Source: an uncultured Collinsella sp. (GTDB taxonomy: Bacteria > Actinomycetota > Coriobacteriia > Coriobacteriales > Coriobacteriaceae). From it: a stretch of 10,314 bases of DNA. The notes beneath the pieces were generated by a model. The model was not told the DNA's origin and ran no database searches. It was given only the letters and a program-made list of their open reading frames with translations. The position numbers and the translations under genes are program-made. Positions 1 to 5,746 of this stretch are shown here, piece by piece; the first letter of the stretch is position 1; the number at the start of each line of letters is the position of its first letter. Location of the stretch: assembly GCA_958453575.1 (NCBI GenBank), contig CAUDYH010000024.1:1-10314 (forward strand), read 5' to 3'.

Positions 1-405
1 GACCGAAAGCTCGGAGCCGTTGAGCTTGGTGGTGAACTGCGTGACTGCGAGCAACAGCATGCTGCACTGGGCGGCCACCATGGTGGAACCGTCGTTGAGC
101 ACTTTGCCGGCGGGCATGCGACGGTTCATAGAAGCCGTAAAGTTCTTGGCAGTGGTGCCGGCGACCATGATGCCCATGACGCCCATGGTGAAGTTGTACA
201 GCTTGTTGCACCAGTCGATGAGCGGTTGGGGCAGCGCGATGCCAACCACGCCGGGAAGCGTGGCGATCAGCAGGAAGATCGAAGAGGTGAGGACGATGGG
301 CATGCACCCAAGGAATCCGTCTTTGATGGCCTGGAGGTAGATGTTCCTTGAGATCTTCTCAAAGAACGGTTGATGCTTTTCGAGCATCTTTACGATGGCG
401 TCCAT
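1..405 (-). CDS. PTS lactose/cellobiose-family EIIC permease, N-terminal fragment (cut by left edge)
   Basis: The first 135 residues of a membrane sugar transporter of the phosphotransferase system, lactose/cellobiose family; the gene continues past the left edge. I read it by reverse-translating from the ATG at 405, which has AAAGGAG (410-416, complement) 4 nt upstream. The N-terminus (MDAIVKMLEKHQPFFEKI, then NIYLQAIKDGFLGCMPIVL) closely matches the complete EIICB at 2026-3786: by hand count 40 of the first 54 residues are identical, and the motif MNRRMPAGK is shared. Two hydrophobic stretches (about residues 32-58 and 70-86) look like membrane segments. Whether it carries a fused EIIB domain cannot be seen. 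It is divergent from the LacI regulator at 682-1692 and probably controlled by it. The family is clear; the sugar is not. Confidence 0.9.
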   Translation of the reverse strand, partial: MDAIVKMLEKHQPFFEKISRNIYLQAIKDGFLGCMPIVLTSSIFLLIATLPGVVGIALPQPLIDWCNKLYNFTMGVMGIMVAGTTAKNFTASMNRRMPAGKVLNDGSTMVAAQCSMLLLAVTQFTTKLNGSELSV

Positions 406-482
406 AGAGCTCCTTTGCTGCTTGATGCGCGATGCATGTGGATGGAACTGGTCGTCGATGGATGGTCAGGACTGCCCGGAAA

Positions 483-501
483 CCTTCCTGCTTAAGGAAG
501 G
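483..501 (-). other. Small hairpin in the leader of the left-edge EIIC gene
   Basis: A perfect 7-bp inverted repeat, CCTTCCT / AGGAAGG with a 5-nt loop, lies 78-96 nt upstream of the EIIC start codon and just downstream (minus-strand sense) of the operator-like repeats. No U-run follows on either strand, so it is not an obvious terminator. It may be a leader RNA structure or chance. Confidence 0.3.
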
Positions 502-510
502 CATTGCGAA

Positions 511-553
511 ATGACAACGTAGGACATTTCGTTAATGACAACGTAAGACATTT
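511..553. promoter_or_regulatory. Pair of operator-like direct repeats, probable sites for the adjacent LacI regulator (682-1692)
   Basis: Two 19-bp direct repeats, ATGACAACGTAGGACATTT at 511-529 and ATGACAACGTAAGACATTT at 535-553, differ at one base and start 24 bp apart. Each has a central ACGT flanked by TG and CA, as is common for LacI-family operators, although the dyad is imperfect. They lie in the divergent gap between the EIIC gene and the LacI regulator, 106-148 nt upstream of the EIIC start. That is nearly the same placement as the related pair at 5526-5563 relative to the next operon. The presence of two near-identical copies is seen; binding by this LacI protein is inference. Confidence 0.6.
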
Positions 554-612
554 TTGGAAGAGCAACAAGGATTTACGGGTGAACGGTCGATATTGTCCGA
601 TAAACGGCTGAT

Positions 613-639
613 TTGTCAGTCGGGCAGGTAGTGTATGCT
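613..639 (+). promoter_or_regulatory. Candidate promoter of the first lacI-type gene
   Basis: TTGTCA (613-618) and TATGCT (634-639) resemble -35 and -10 boxes, but the 15-bp spacer is short. If real, transcription would begin near 646, giving a leader of about 36 nt to the GTG at 682 and excluding the upstream in-frame ATG at 613 as a start. This is weak evidence on its own. Confidence 0.25.
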
Positions 640-681
640 AGAACGCAAAGAACGATCGATAGGGAACCGACTGGAGAAGCA

Positions 682-1692
682 GTGGCAACGATGGACAAGA
701 AAAGCGTCTCAATGAACGATGTGGCGGTTGCCGCGGGTGTTTCCCTCAAGACGGTGTCGCGTGTGATCAATGAGCCCGATAGCGTGCGCGAGTCGACGCG
801 CGATAAAGTCCATTCCGCAATGGAGGCGCTCGGGTTTCGAACCAACTTTGCCGCGCGTTCGCTCAAGTTGGGCCGTTACGGGTGTATCGGCGTGGTGCTG
901 TTTCACTTGTCGGGCGGCGCCGTGGACATGATTGACGGTATCGCCGATGCCGCCGAAGAGCGTGGTTTTGCGCTGACGATGATCAAAAAGCGGGCAGGGG
1001 AGAAGATGACCCTTGCCGATGCAGCGCGCAGGATGTCGCAGCTGCCTGTTGATGGCATGATCTTCAATCTGCGCCAGATGGTCGACGACTTTGATACGTT
1101 TGAGGCACCGAAGGACCTCAAGACGGTGATTATCACGCCGATGGAGCATCCTACCTGCTCTACCGTTAGTGACGATCAAGAGGGTGGTGCGCGCATGGCA
1201 TGCGAGTACTTCTTGAATCGCGGGCACAAGAACGTGTACTTCGTCTCTGGTAAGAAAGAGTCGCTGTCGAGCCAGTGCCGTATGAAAGGTTGGCGTGCGG
1301 CACTCGAGACGCGTGGCATTGAGCCGCCCGAGCCTCTGCAAGGCGATTGGAATGCGGATAGTGGCTATGCCGCGGGCCTTGTGCTTGCTGATAAACCCGA
1401 TTGCACGGCGATCCTCGCTGCTAACGACTGCATGGCAAATGGTGTGATGATGGCTCTACATGACAAAGGACTCAGTGTGCCCGACGACGTGTCCGTGATC
1501 GGCTTCGACGATGAGCTCTACAAGACGATTCCCAACTCGATTCTGACGTCGGTGAAGTTTCGCCACTGCGAGCTGGGCATCCGTGCGCTTAACGAGGTCG
1601 TCGCAGGTCTTGGGGCTCCGAGCTCAAGAAGCCGCACGCTCGTCTCGGGCGTGTTGGTCGAGCGTTCCAGCGTAAAGGACCTGCGGGCGTAG
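682..1692 (+). CDS. LacI-family transcriptional regulator (module A)
   Basis: A 336-residue DNA-binding repressor of the LacI/GalR family. The helix-turn-helix is at residues 11-30 (MNDVAVAAGVSLKTVSRVIN), and the hinge helix around 54-64 keeps the usual ARSL pattern. It is followed by a periplasmic-binding-protein-like sensor domain with HPTCSTVSDDQ, a GHKNVYFVSG segment, TAILAANDCMA and the late VPDDVSVIGFDD motif. I chose GTG at 682 because GGAG (673-676) is 5 nt upstream; ATG at 691 is the alternative, and ATG at 613 would give an unlikely long tail overlapping the probable promoter. It is divergent from an EIIC gene, with repeated operator-like sites between, so local repression by a sugar or sugar-phosphate inducer is likely. 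It is a clear paralogue of the regulator at 5747-6784, with different recognition-helix residues (SLKT versus SRQT). Confidence 0.93.
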   Translation: MATMDKKSVSMNDVAVAAGVSLKTVSRVINEPDSVRESTRDKVHSAMEALGFRTNFAARSLKLGRYGCIGVVLFHLSGGAVDMIDGIADAAEERGFALTMIKKRAGEKMTLADAARRMSQLPVDGMIFNLRQMVDDFDTFEAPKDLKTVIITPMEHPTCSTVSDDQEGGARMACEYFLNRGHKNVYFVSGKKESLSSQCRMKGWRAALETRGIEPPEPLQGDWNADSGYAAGLVLADKPDCTAILAANDCMANGVMMALHDKGLSVPDDVSVIGFDDELYKTIPNSILTSVKFRHCELGIRALNEVVAGLGAPSSRSRTLVSGVLVERSSVKDLRA

Positions 1693-1709
1693 ACTTGCTC
1701 GGCCTGTTC

Positions 1710-1930
1710 GTCTAAATCTGTAACAGGTAGGGCCGAAAATCTCAGCTAGTTGTTACAGATTTAGACAATTCGGTCCGGCATATTCTGTTTGTCTCGATCT
1801 GTAACATCTAAGCGGTCAAAAGCGGTCTACATGTTACAGATTGAGATTTTCGGCTTGGCCTGTGCGTTCATCTCGATCTGTAACAGCTTGGACCGAAAAA
1901 CTCGGCTAGATGTTACAGATTGAGATGAAC
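1710..1930 (+). repeat. Array of three long palindromic (hairpin) repeat units between convergent genes
   Basis: Three 55-bp units, each with 15-nt inverted arms starting exactly 40 bp apart. Unit 1 arms are 1711-1725 and 1751-1765 (TCTAAATCTGTAACA, perfect, extendable by one G-C pair). Unit 2 arms are 1792-1806 and 1832-1846, and unit 3 arms are 1871-1885 and 1911-1925 (TCTCGATCTGTAACA). Unit 3 extends outward to a 20-bp stem (1866-1885 with 1911-1930). Units start 81 and 79 bp apart. The 25-nt loops are also related: units 1 and 3 carry a CCGAAAA...GCTAG type, unit 2 a GCGGTCAAAAGCGGTC type. The array starts 18 nt after the LacI stop codon and ends before the terminator at 1954-1996. Two more units lie at 6800-6935. 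No U-run follows the stems, so they are not typical intrinsic terminators. Confidence 0.92.
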
Positions 1931-1953
1931 AGGAGGACGGGTGCGGTCTAAAC

Positions 1954-1996
1954 AAAATGGCCCGCGCATCACACATCGATGCACGGGCCATTTTTT
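1954..1996. terminator. Strong bidirectional intrinsic terminator
   Basis: An 11-bp stem (AAAATGGCCCG at 1954-1964 with CGGGCCATTTT at 1984-1994), one C/A mismatch, then 5 more pairs (GCATC/GATGC) around a 7-nt loop. T-runs follow on both strands: six Ts on plus (1991-1996) and TTTTGTTT on minus. It lies 30 nt beyond the stop of the EIICB gene (2026-3786, minus) and also catches readthrough from the LacI gene on plus. Confidence 0.88.
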
Positions 1997-2025
1997 GTCT
2001 GCGAGCGGTAGGTAGCGTCAGTGTC

Positions 2026-3786
2026 TTATGCCTCGAGGTTTTCCTCGATCCAGGCGACGGCACCCTTGGGATCCTTAGTGAGGTCGATGTACTGTTTGCC
2101 CTTGGGCGACAGCAGCGTGATGCCCAGGCGGTCGGTGTCGGCCTTCATCTCGTTGTAATAGGTGCGAACCTGCGGAGCCAGGACGATGACGTTGTACTGG
2201 TCCATGATGGCGTAGTGACTGCCGTAGGCACCGGCGTTGGCGGTAATGTCGATGCCCAGCTCGTCGGCGCCTTCCTTAAGCGCGTTGGCGAGCAGTGCAG
2301 AGGTGCCGGCGCCAGCGCACAGAACCAGAACCCTCAGGTCCTTGCCCTTAAGGGCGGACGGAGCTGCGGAGGCCTCAGTGGCAGAAGCGGTCTCGACAAC
2401 GGGAGCCTCAACGGCGGGGGCGGCAGCGGTCTTGACGGCCTTGGTCTCCTCGGCCTCTTCTTCGGCCAGGGTCTCGGCCTCCTGCTTGCACAGGACGTTG
2501 TCGTAGGCCTTGCAGAACGGGTAGTAGATCAAGAAGTCAACGACCAGCAGGACGACAACCAGGACCAGAGAGATCGGCTGGAAGTTGGTGTCGATGAAGG
2601 TGCCGATCGGTCCGGGGAGTGCCCACGGCATGGCATAGATAAAGCCGTTCATGCCCAAAAAGTCGATGAAGAACTTACCAATGAGGACGTTGGCCACGGG
2701 GGCAAACAGGAACGGGATCAGGAAGTACGGGTTGAGGATGATGGGCGCGGCGAACAGCAGCGGCTCGTTGACGGCGAACATCACGGGTACGACAGAGGCT
2801 TTGCCGACGGCCTTGAGCTGCTTGGAGCGCATAAAGAGCAGGAAGATGATCGGGACAATGAACGTGGCACCGGTGCCGCCGAGTTCGCCGATGTAGTTAC
2901 CGAAGTTCTCGGTCAGGGCGAGGGCGGGGTGACCGCCGGCCTGCAGCGTGGCGAGGTTGGTGGTGATGTTGCCAAACAGCGCGGCGTTGAGGGCAGGCTT
3001 AACGACCGAGGGGCCGTGGATGCCCATGAACCAGAACAGCGGGATCATGAACCAGATGAGGGCGAGGCCGGCGTAGGAATCGGCAGCGGCGAACAGCGGG
3101 CTCACCAGCGTGGAGATGACGTTGGCAAACGGGACGGCCAAGCAGGTGCGGCAGATAACGTCGATGACGGCGACAAACAGGATGGAGAAGCTGAAGGCGA
3201 AGATGTCGCGGAAGTTCTGGGCGATGGCGCCGGGGACTTCTTTGGGCAGCTTGATGGTGATGTCTCGCTTAATGCAGAAGGCATAGATGTTGACCGTGGC
3301 AAATGCGGCGACAAAGGAGCTCAGTAGGCCCTTGGTGCCCATGTTGTCGGTAAAGAACACCGAGACATCGGCGCCGTCGATCTTGGCACTCGTCTGGGTA
3401 ACGGCCAAGATGAGCATAGCGCACATGGCGGCGACCATGGTGCTCGTGGCGTTGATGGCCTTGCCGGCAGGCATGCGGCGGTTCTTGGAGCCGGTCAGCG
3501 CGCTTGCGGTGGTGCCGGCGACCATGATGCCCACGACGCCCATCGTGAAGTTGTAAACCTTGTTGCAGAAGTTCACGACGTCGACGTTCCACCAGTCGGG
3601 CAGCGTAAAGCCGCCGACCGTGGCGACAACGCCCGGCAGGGTCGAAATAAGCAGGAAGACAGAAGAAGACAGGATGATGGGCATTGCTGCCAAAAAGCCG
3701 TCTTTAATGGCCTGAAGGTAGATGTTCTTAGAGACCTTGTCGAAGTACGGCTGACCTTTCTCCAAGAACTTAACGATCGATTCCAT
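2026..3786 (-). CDS. lacE: PTS lactose/cellobiose-family EIICB permease (LacE-like)
   Basis: A 586-residue membrane transporter that imports a sugar and phosphorylates it. The EIIC part (about 1-430) has many hydrophobic segments, the GIHG motif (His257) and the NEP motif (Asn340-Glu341-Pro342) followed by LLFAAPIILNP. An Ala/Glu/Pro-rich linker (about 435-480) joins it to an EIIB domain starting near 484, with phosphoacceptor Cys490 in VLCAGAGTSALLANAL. The EIIB tail (GAYGSHYAIMDQYNVIVLAP, GKQYIDLTKDP) and the C-B fusion resemble lactose EIICB (LacE) as I recall it. The start at 3786 has AAAGAGGAG (3795-3803, complement) 8 nt upstream. It is the second gene after the GH1 enzyme at 3963-5405, separated by a 176-nt gap with a hairpin, and it ends at a strong terminator. 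The EIIA partner is not in the window. Lactose is the likeliest sugar; cellobiose-type beta-glucosides remain possible. Confidence 0.93.
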   Translation of the reverse strand: MESIVKFLEKGQPYFDKVSKNIYLQAIKDGFLAAMPIILSSSVFLLISTLPGVVATVGGFTLPDWWNVDVVNFCNKVYNFTMGVVGIMVAGTTASALTGSKNRRMPAGKAINATSTMVAAMCAMLILAVTQTSAKIDGADVSVFFTDNMGTKGLLSSFVAAFATVNIYAFCIKRDITIKLPKEVPGAIAQNFRDIFAFSFSILFVAVIDVICRTCLAVPFANVISTLVSPLFAAADSYAGLALIWFMIPLFWFMGIHGPSVVKPALNAALFGNITTNLATLQAGGHPALALTENFGNYIGELGGTGATFIVPIIFLLFMRSKQLKAVGKASVVPVMFAVNEPLLFAAPIILNPYFLIPFLFAPVANVLIGKFFIDFLGMNGFIYAMPWALPGPIGTFIDTNFQPISLVLVVVLLVVDFLIYYPFCKAYDNVLCKQEAETLAEEEAEETKAVKTAAAPAVEAPVVETASATEASAAPSALKGKDLRVLVLCAGAGTSALLANALKEGADELGIDITANAGAYGSHYAIMDQYNVIVLAPQVRTYYNEMKADTDRLGITLLSPKGKQYIDLTKDPKGAVAWIEENLEA

Positions 3787-3894
3787 AGTTCACGCTCCTC
3801 TTTGCATGAAATCTTAATGGCATGGACGTTGAAAACCTATATGGTCTCCCGCTTGCTAAAAGCCCGGGTGCAGGCGGGGTCGGTCCCAGGGGGA

Positions 3895-3941
3895 GAGAGG
3901 GGAGCGGCTGGGTTTGTATCGCATAGGGCCGCTCCCCTCTC
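3895..3941 (-). other. GC-rich intercistronic hairpin between GH1 and EIICB genes
   Basis: A perfect 14-bp inverted repeat (GAGAGGGGAGCGGC at 3895-3908, GCCGCTCCCCTCTC at 3928-3941) with a 19-nt loop. It begins 21 nt after the GH1 stop codon and lies 108 nt before the EIICB start. Neither strand has a U-run after it, so it is more likely an mRNA-stabilising or processing element, or a partial attenuator, than a full terminator. I see no convincing promoter between it and the EIICB gene. Confidence 0.7.
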
Positions 3942-3962
3942 GGGGGAAAGCGAGGCGATGCG

Positions 3963-5405
3963 CTACTGCGCGTCCGCCATAGTGTCGGCGAGCTCCTTGT
4001 ACCAGAGTGCCGACTGCTTGATGTAGCGTTTTTGCGTGTCGAAGTCGATGTAGAACAGGCCGTAGCGCTTGTTATAGCCGTTAGCCCACGAGAACTGGTC
4101 CTGCAGGCTCCAGATAAAGTAGCCCTGGACGTCGACGCCCTCGGCGCGCGCCCGGAGCACCTTCTCCATGTGCTGGTCGACAAAGTCGATGCGCTCGGGA
4201 TCGGCGACGATGCCGTTTGCGTCGGGCTCGGGGTCCTTGTGGCCCAGGCCGTTTTCGGTGATATAGATGACGGGGAGGTTGGGATAGGTGGCGCTGATGT
4301 GCTTGAGCGTGTCGTAGAGGCCTTGCGGGTAGATGAGCCAATCCCAGTCGGTGGTGGGGATACCCGGCATATCGACCTGCTGCCCGACGCCCTTAAACTT
4401 AAAGCACGAGGTGCCCTTGTCTCCGGTGCCGTTAAAGCTGTTGGTGGACTCGCCATCGTAGGCGGCGATAAACGCCGACTGATAGTAGTTGAGGCCGAAC
4501 ATATCGTTGCGGGGCGCCGCCTTGGCGAGCTCCTCCATGTCGCTGTCCTCAACCGTAAGCGTGGCGTTGTTGGCACGCAGAATCTCGTTGATGAGTGAGA
4601 GGGTGCGCGCGGAGTAGTGACCCAGGAAGGCGCCGTCCATGATGAAGTCGGTGTAGAAGGCGTTGTACAGGTCGGCGGCGTGCTGGTCGGCGGGCGAGTC
4701 TGTGGCAGGATATGCCGGCGTCAGGACGTTGACCATGCCAATGCGTCCGCCCAGGTGCTCGGTCTCGTCAAGATCCTTATACAGGTTGACGGCGCGGGCG
4801 TGGGCAACGAGCTCGTTGTGCTGGCTCTGGATGCCGCTCGTCACATCAAAGTGATGGTTGGGCGGGAAGTTGCCTTGGATGTATTGGGAGTGCGAGAGGC
4901 TGATGAGCTCGTTGATGGTGAACCAATTCTTGACCTCGCGGAACTCGCGGAAGCAGAACTCGGCATAGCGCACATAGGCGTCGACGGTCTTGCGGTTGAG
5001 CCAGTCGCCCTGGTTGAACAGGGCGGCGGGGGAGTCAAAGTGATGCAGGGACACATAGGGCTCGACGCCATACTTTTTGCAGCAGGCGAACAGCTCGTGG
5101 TAGTGCTTAACGCCCTCGGCGAGGGGCTCGGCATCGTCGCCGTTGGGGAAGATGCGGGTCCAGGCGATGGACACACGGATGGCGTTGAGTCCATGCTCGG
5201 CAGAAAGGCGGATATCCTCCTCGTAGCGGTTGTAGAAATCACTGGCCGGGTCGGGCAAAAAGCGACCCTGGGCGACAAGGTAATCGTCCCACATGGTCTT
5301 ACCCTTGCCTGCCACCTTCGTGGAACCTTCCGTTTGGTACGCGGCGGTTGCGGCGCCCCAAACAAAGCCCTTCGGCAGCTGCTGTACGCGGTTTAGCAAA
5401 GACAT
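3963..5405 (-). CDS. lacG: Glycoside hydrolase family 1, 6-phospho-beta-galactosidase-like (LacG-type)
   Basis: A cytoplasmic (beta/alpha)8-barrel enzyme that should hydrolyse a 6-phosphorylated beta-galactoside imported by the PTS; 480 residues from the ATG at 5405. The N-terminal LPKGFVWGAATAAYQTEG is a GH1 signature. The acid/base Glu166 is in FTINE and the nucleophile Glu384 in YITENG. The 6-phosphate pocket is S439-W-A-N-G-Y-N-K446-R-Y448-G; the Ser, Lys and Tyr are the known phosphate ligands, and the Trp after the Ser is typical of LacG rather than 6-phospho-beta-glucosidases. AGAGGG (5415-5420, complement) is 9 nt from the ATG at 5405 but only 3 nt from the in-frame ATG at 5411, so I prefer the former. 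It is first gene of the operon, followed by EIICB, and divergent from a LacI regulator. Dual galacto/gluco activity cannot be excluded. Confidence 0.92.
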   Translation of the reverse strand: MSLLNRVQQLPKGFVWGAATAAYQTEGSTKVAGKGKTMWDDYLVAQGRFLPDPASDFYNRYEEDIRLSAEHGLNAIRVSIAWTRIFPNGDDAEPLAEGVKHYHELFACCKKYGVEPYVSLHHFDSPAALFNQGDWLNRKTVDAYVRYAEFCFREFREVKNWFTINELISLSHSQYIQGNFPPNHHFDVTSGIQSQHNELVAHARAVNLYKDLDETEHLGGRIGMVNVLTPAYPATDSPADQHAADLYNAFYTDFIMDGAFLGHYSARTLSLINEILRANNATLTVEDSDMEELAKAAPRNDMFGLNYYQSAFIAAYDGESTNSFNGTGDKGTSCFKFKGVGQQVDMPGIPTTDWDWLIYPQGLYDTLKHISATYPNLPVIYITENGLGHKDPEPDANGIVADPERIDFVDQHMEKVLRARAEGVDVQGYFIWSLQDQFSWANGYNKRYGLFYIDFDTQKRYIKQSALWYKELADTMADAQ

Positions 5406-5525
5406 ATGCATACACCCTCTCGTCTCGCTGTTCGATATTGTGCGTTTGCGCTCAGGAGGCTCCCTGGTTAGCGTTCAGCGGTGAAAAAGCCCGATAAACA
5501 CTATCTTAAAATGATTAGAACCAAA

Positions 5526-5563
5526 ATGAGCACGTGAACATTTGACAATGAGCACGTTAACAT
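5526..5563. promoter_or_regulatory. Pair of LacI-type operators upstream of the GH1-EIICB operon
   Basis: Two 14-bp sites, TGAGCACGTGAACA (5527-5540) and TGAGCACGTTAACA (5549-5562), in direct orientation 22 bp apart, about two helical turns. Read on the minus strand, the second is TGTTAACGTGCTCA, which fits the general LacI-family pattern TG-N2-A-N-CG-N-T-N2-CA with one mismatch. They lie about 115-158 nt upstream of the GH1 start, probably overlapping that promoter, although I could not find a convincing -35/-10 pair for it on the minus strand. The likely ligand is the LacI protein at 5747-6784. Apart from these sites, the third copy and the promoter at 5639-5668, I see nothing else in the 341-nt gap 5406-5746. 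Confidence 0.68.
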
Positions 5564-5638
5564 CCGGCTGGGATGTATAGAAACAAAACAACTTCAAACA
5601 GCCGCGAACGGTTGTATTTGTTCGGTAAGCGGTTTTGA

Positions 5639-5668
5639 TTGACAGAAGTTTTCATGTTGTGGTATATG
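5639..5668 (+). promoter_or_regulatory. Probable promoter of the second lacI-type gene
   Basis: A perfect -35 box TTGACA (5639-5644) and a TATATG -10 box (5663-5668) with an 18-bp spacer. Transcription would start near 5675, just before the third operator copy (5681-5694) and about 70 nt before the GTG start at 5747. Confidence 0.55.
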
Positions 5669-5680
5669 GCTCGGGTATCA

Positions 5681-5694
5681 TGAGCACGTTATCA
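5681..5694 (+). promoter_or_regulatory. Third operator copy, placed for autoregulation of the second lacI-type gene
   Basis: TGAGCACGTTATCA repeats the 5549-5562 site with one change and is the most symmetrical copy (TGA-NN-ACGT-NN-TCA, 10 of 14 positions in dyad). It lies just downstream of the predicted transcription start of the regulator gene and 132 bp from the nearest upstream copy. That suggests autorepression and possibly a DNA loop between the two clusters. Confidence 0.6.
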
Positions 5695-5746
5695 ATGTAT
5701 GTACGATGCGCCATGGGTGCGGGGAATAGTTGGGAAGCAGGTTAGC

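Noticed and set aside
406..510. BglG-type antiterminator (RAT) leader upstream of the left-edge permease
   Set aside because: Only a 7-bp hairpin without a U-run is present and there is no BglG-family gene; the LacI regulator and operators explain control better.
587..605. Shared words TCGATATTGT and CCGATAAAC in both divergent gaps (587-605; 5431-5441 and 5491-5499)
   Set aside because: The words have different spacing and order relative to genes in the two gaps and no clear symmetry; probably chance or remnant similarity.
359..866. Two short minus-strand frames in and beside the divergent gap of module A (359-568, 573-866)
   Set aside because: The first overlaps the EIIC start and the operator repeats and the second is antisense to the LacI helix-turn-helix; neither has a ribosome site or a recognisable sequence.
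1710..1930. CRISPR-like array (repeats separated by about 25-nt unique spacers)
   Set aside because: The repeats alternate in orientation as inverted arms of a palindrome, the supposed spacers are related to one another, and only three units are present with no cas genes.
1957..3327. Long open frame on plus opposite the EIICB gene (456 codons)
   Set aside because: It is a Gly/Asp-rich low-complexity translation antisense to a well-conserved permease, and its first ATG lies inside a terminator hairpin; it is a by-product of GC-rich codon use.
4617..5396. Plus-strand open frames opposite the two GH1 genes (also 4032-4598, 7255-7857, 7870-8508)
   Set aside because: All mirror the codon positions of the GH1 genes, lack ribosome sites and show no recognisable domains.
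5527..5562. CcpA catabolite-repression (cre) sites
   Set aside because: The pattern is close to cre, but three copies clustered around a LacI gene and diverging together with that regulator fit a local operator better; CcpA control is also mainly a Firmicutes feature.
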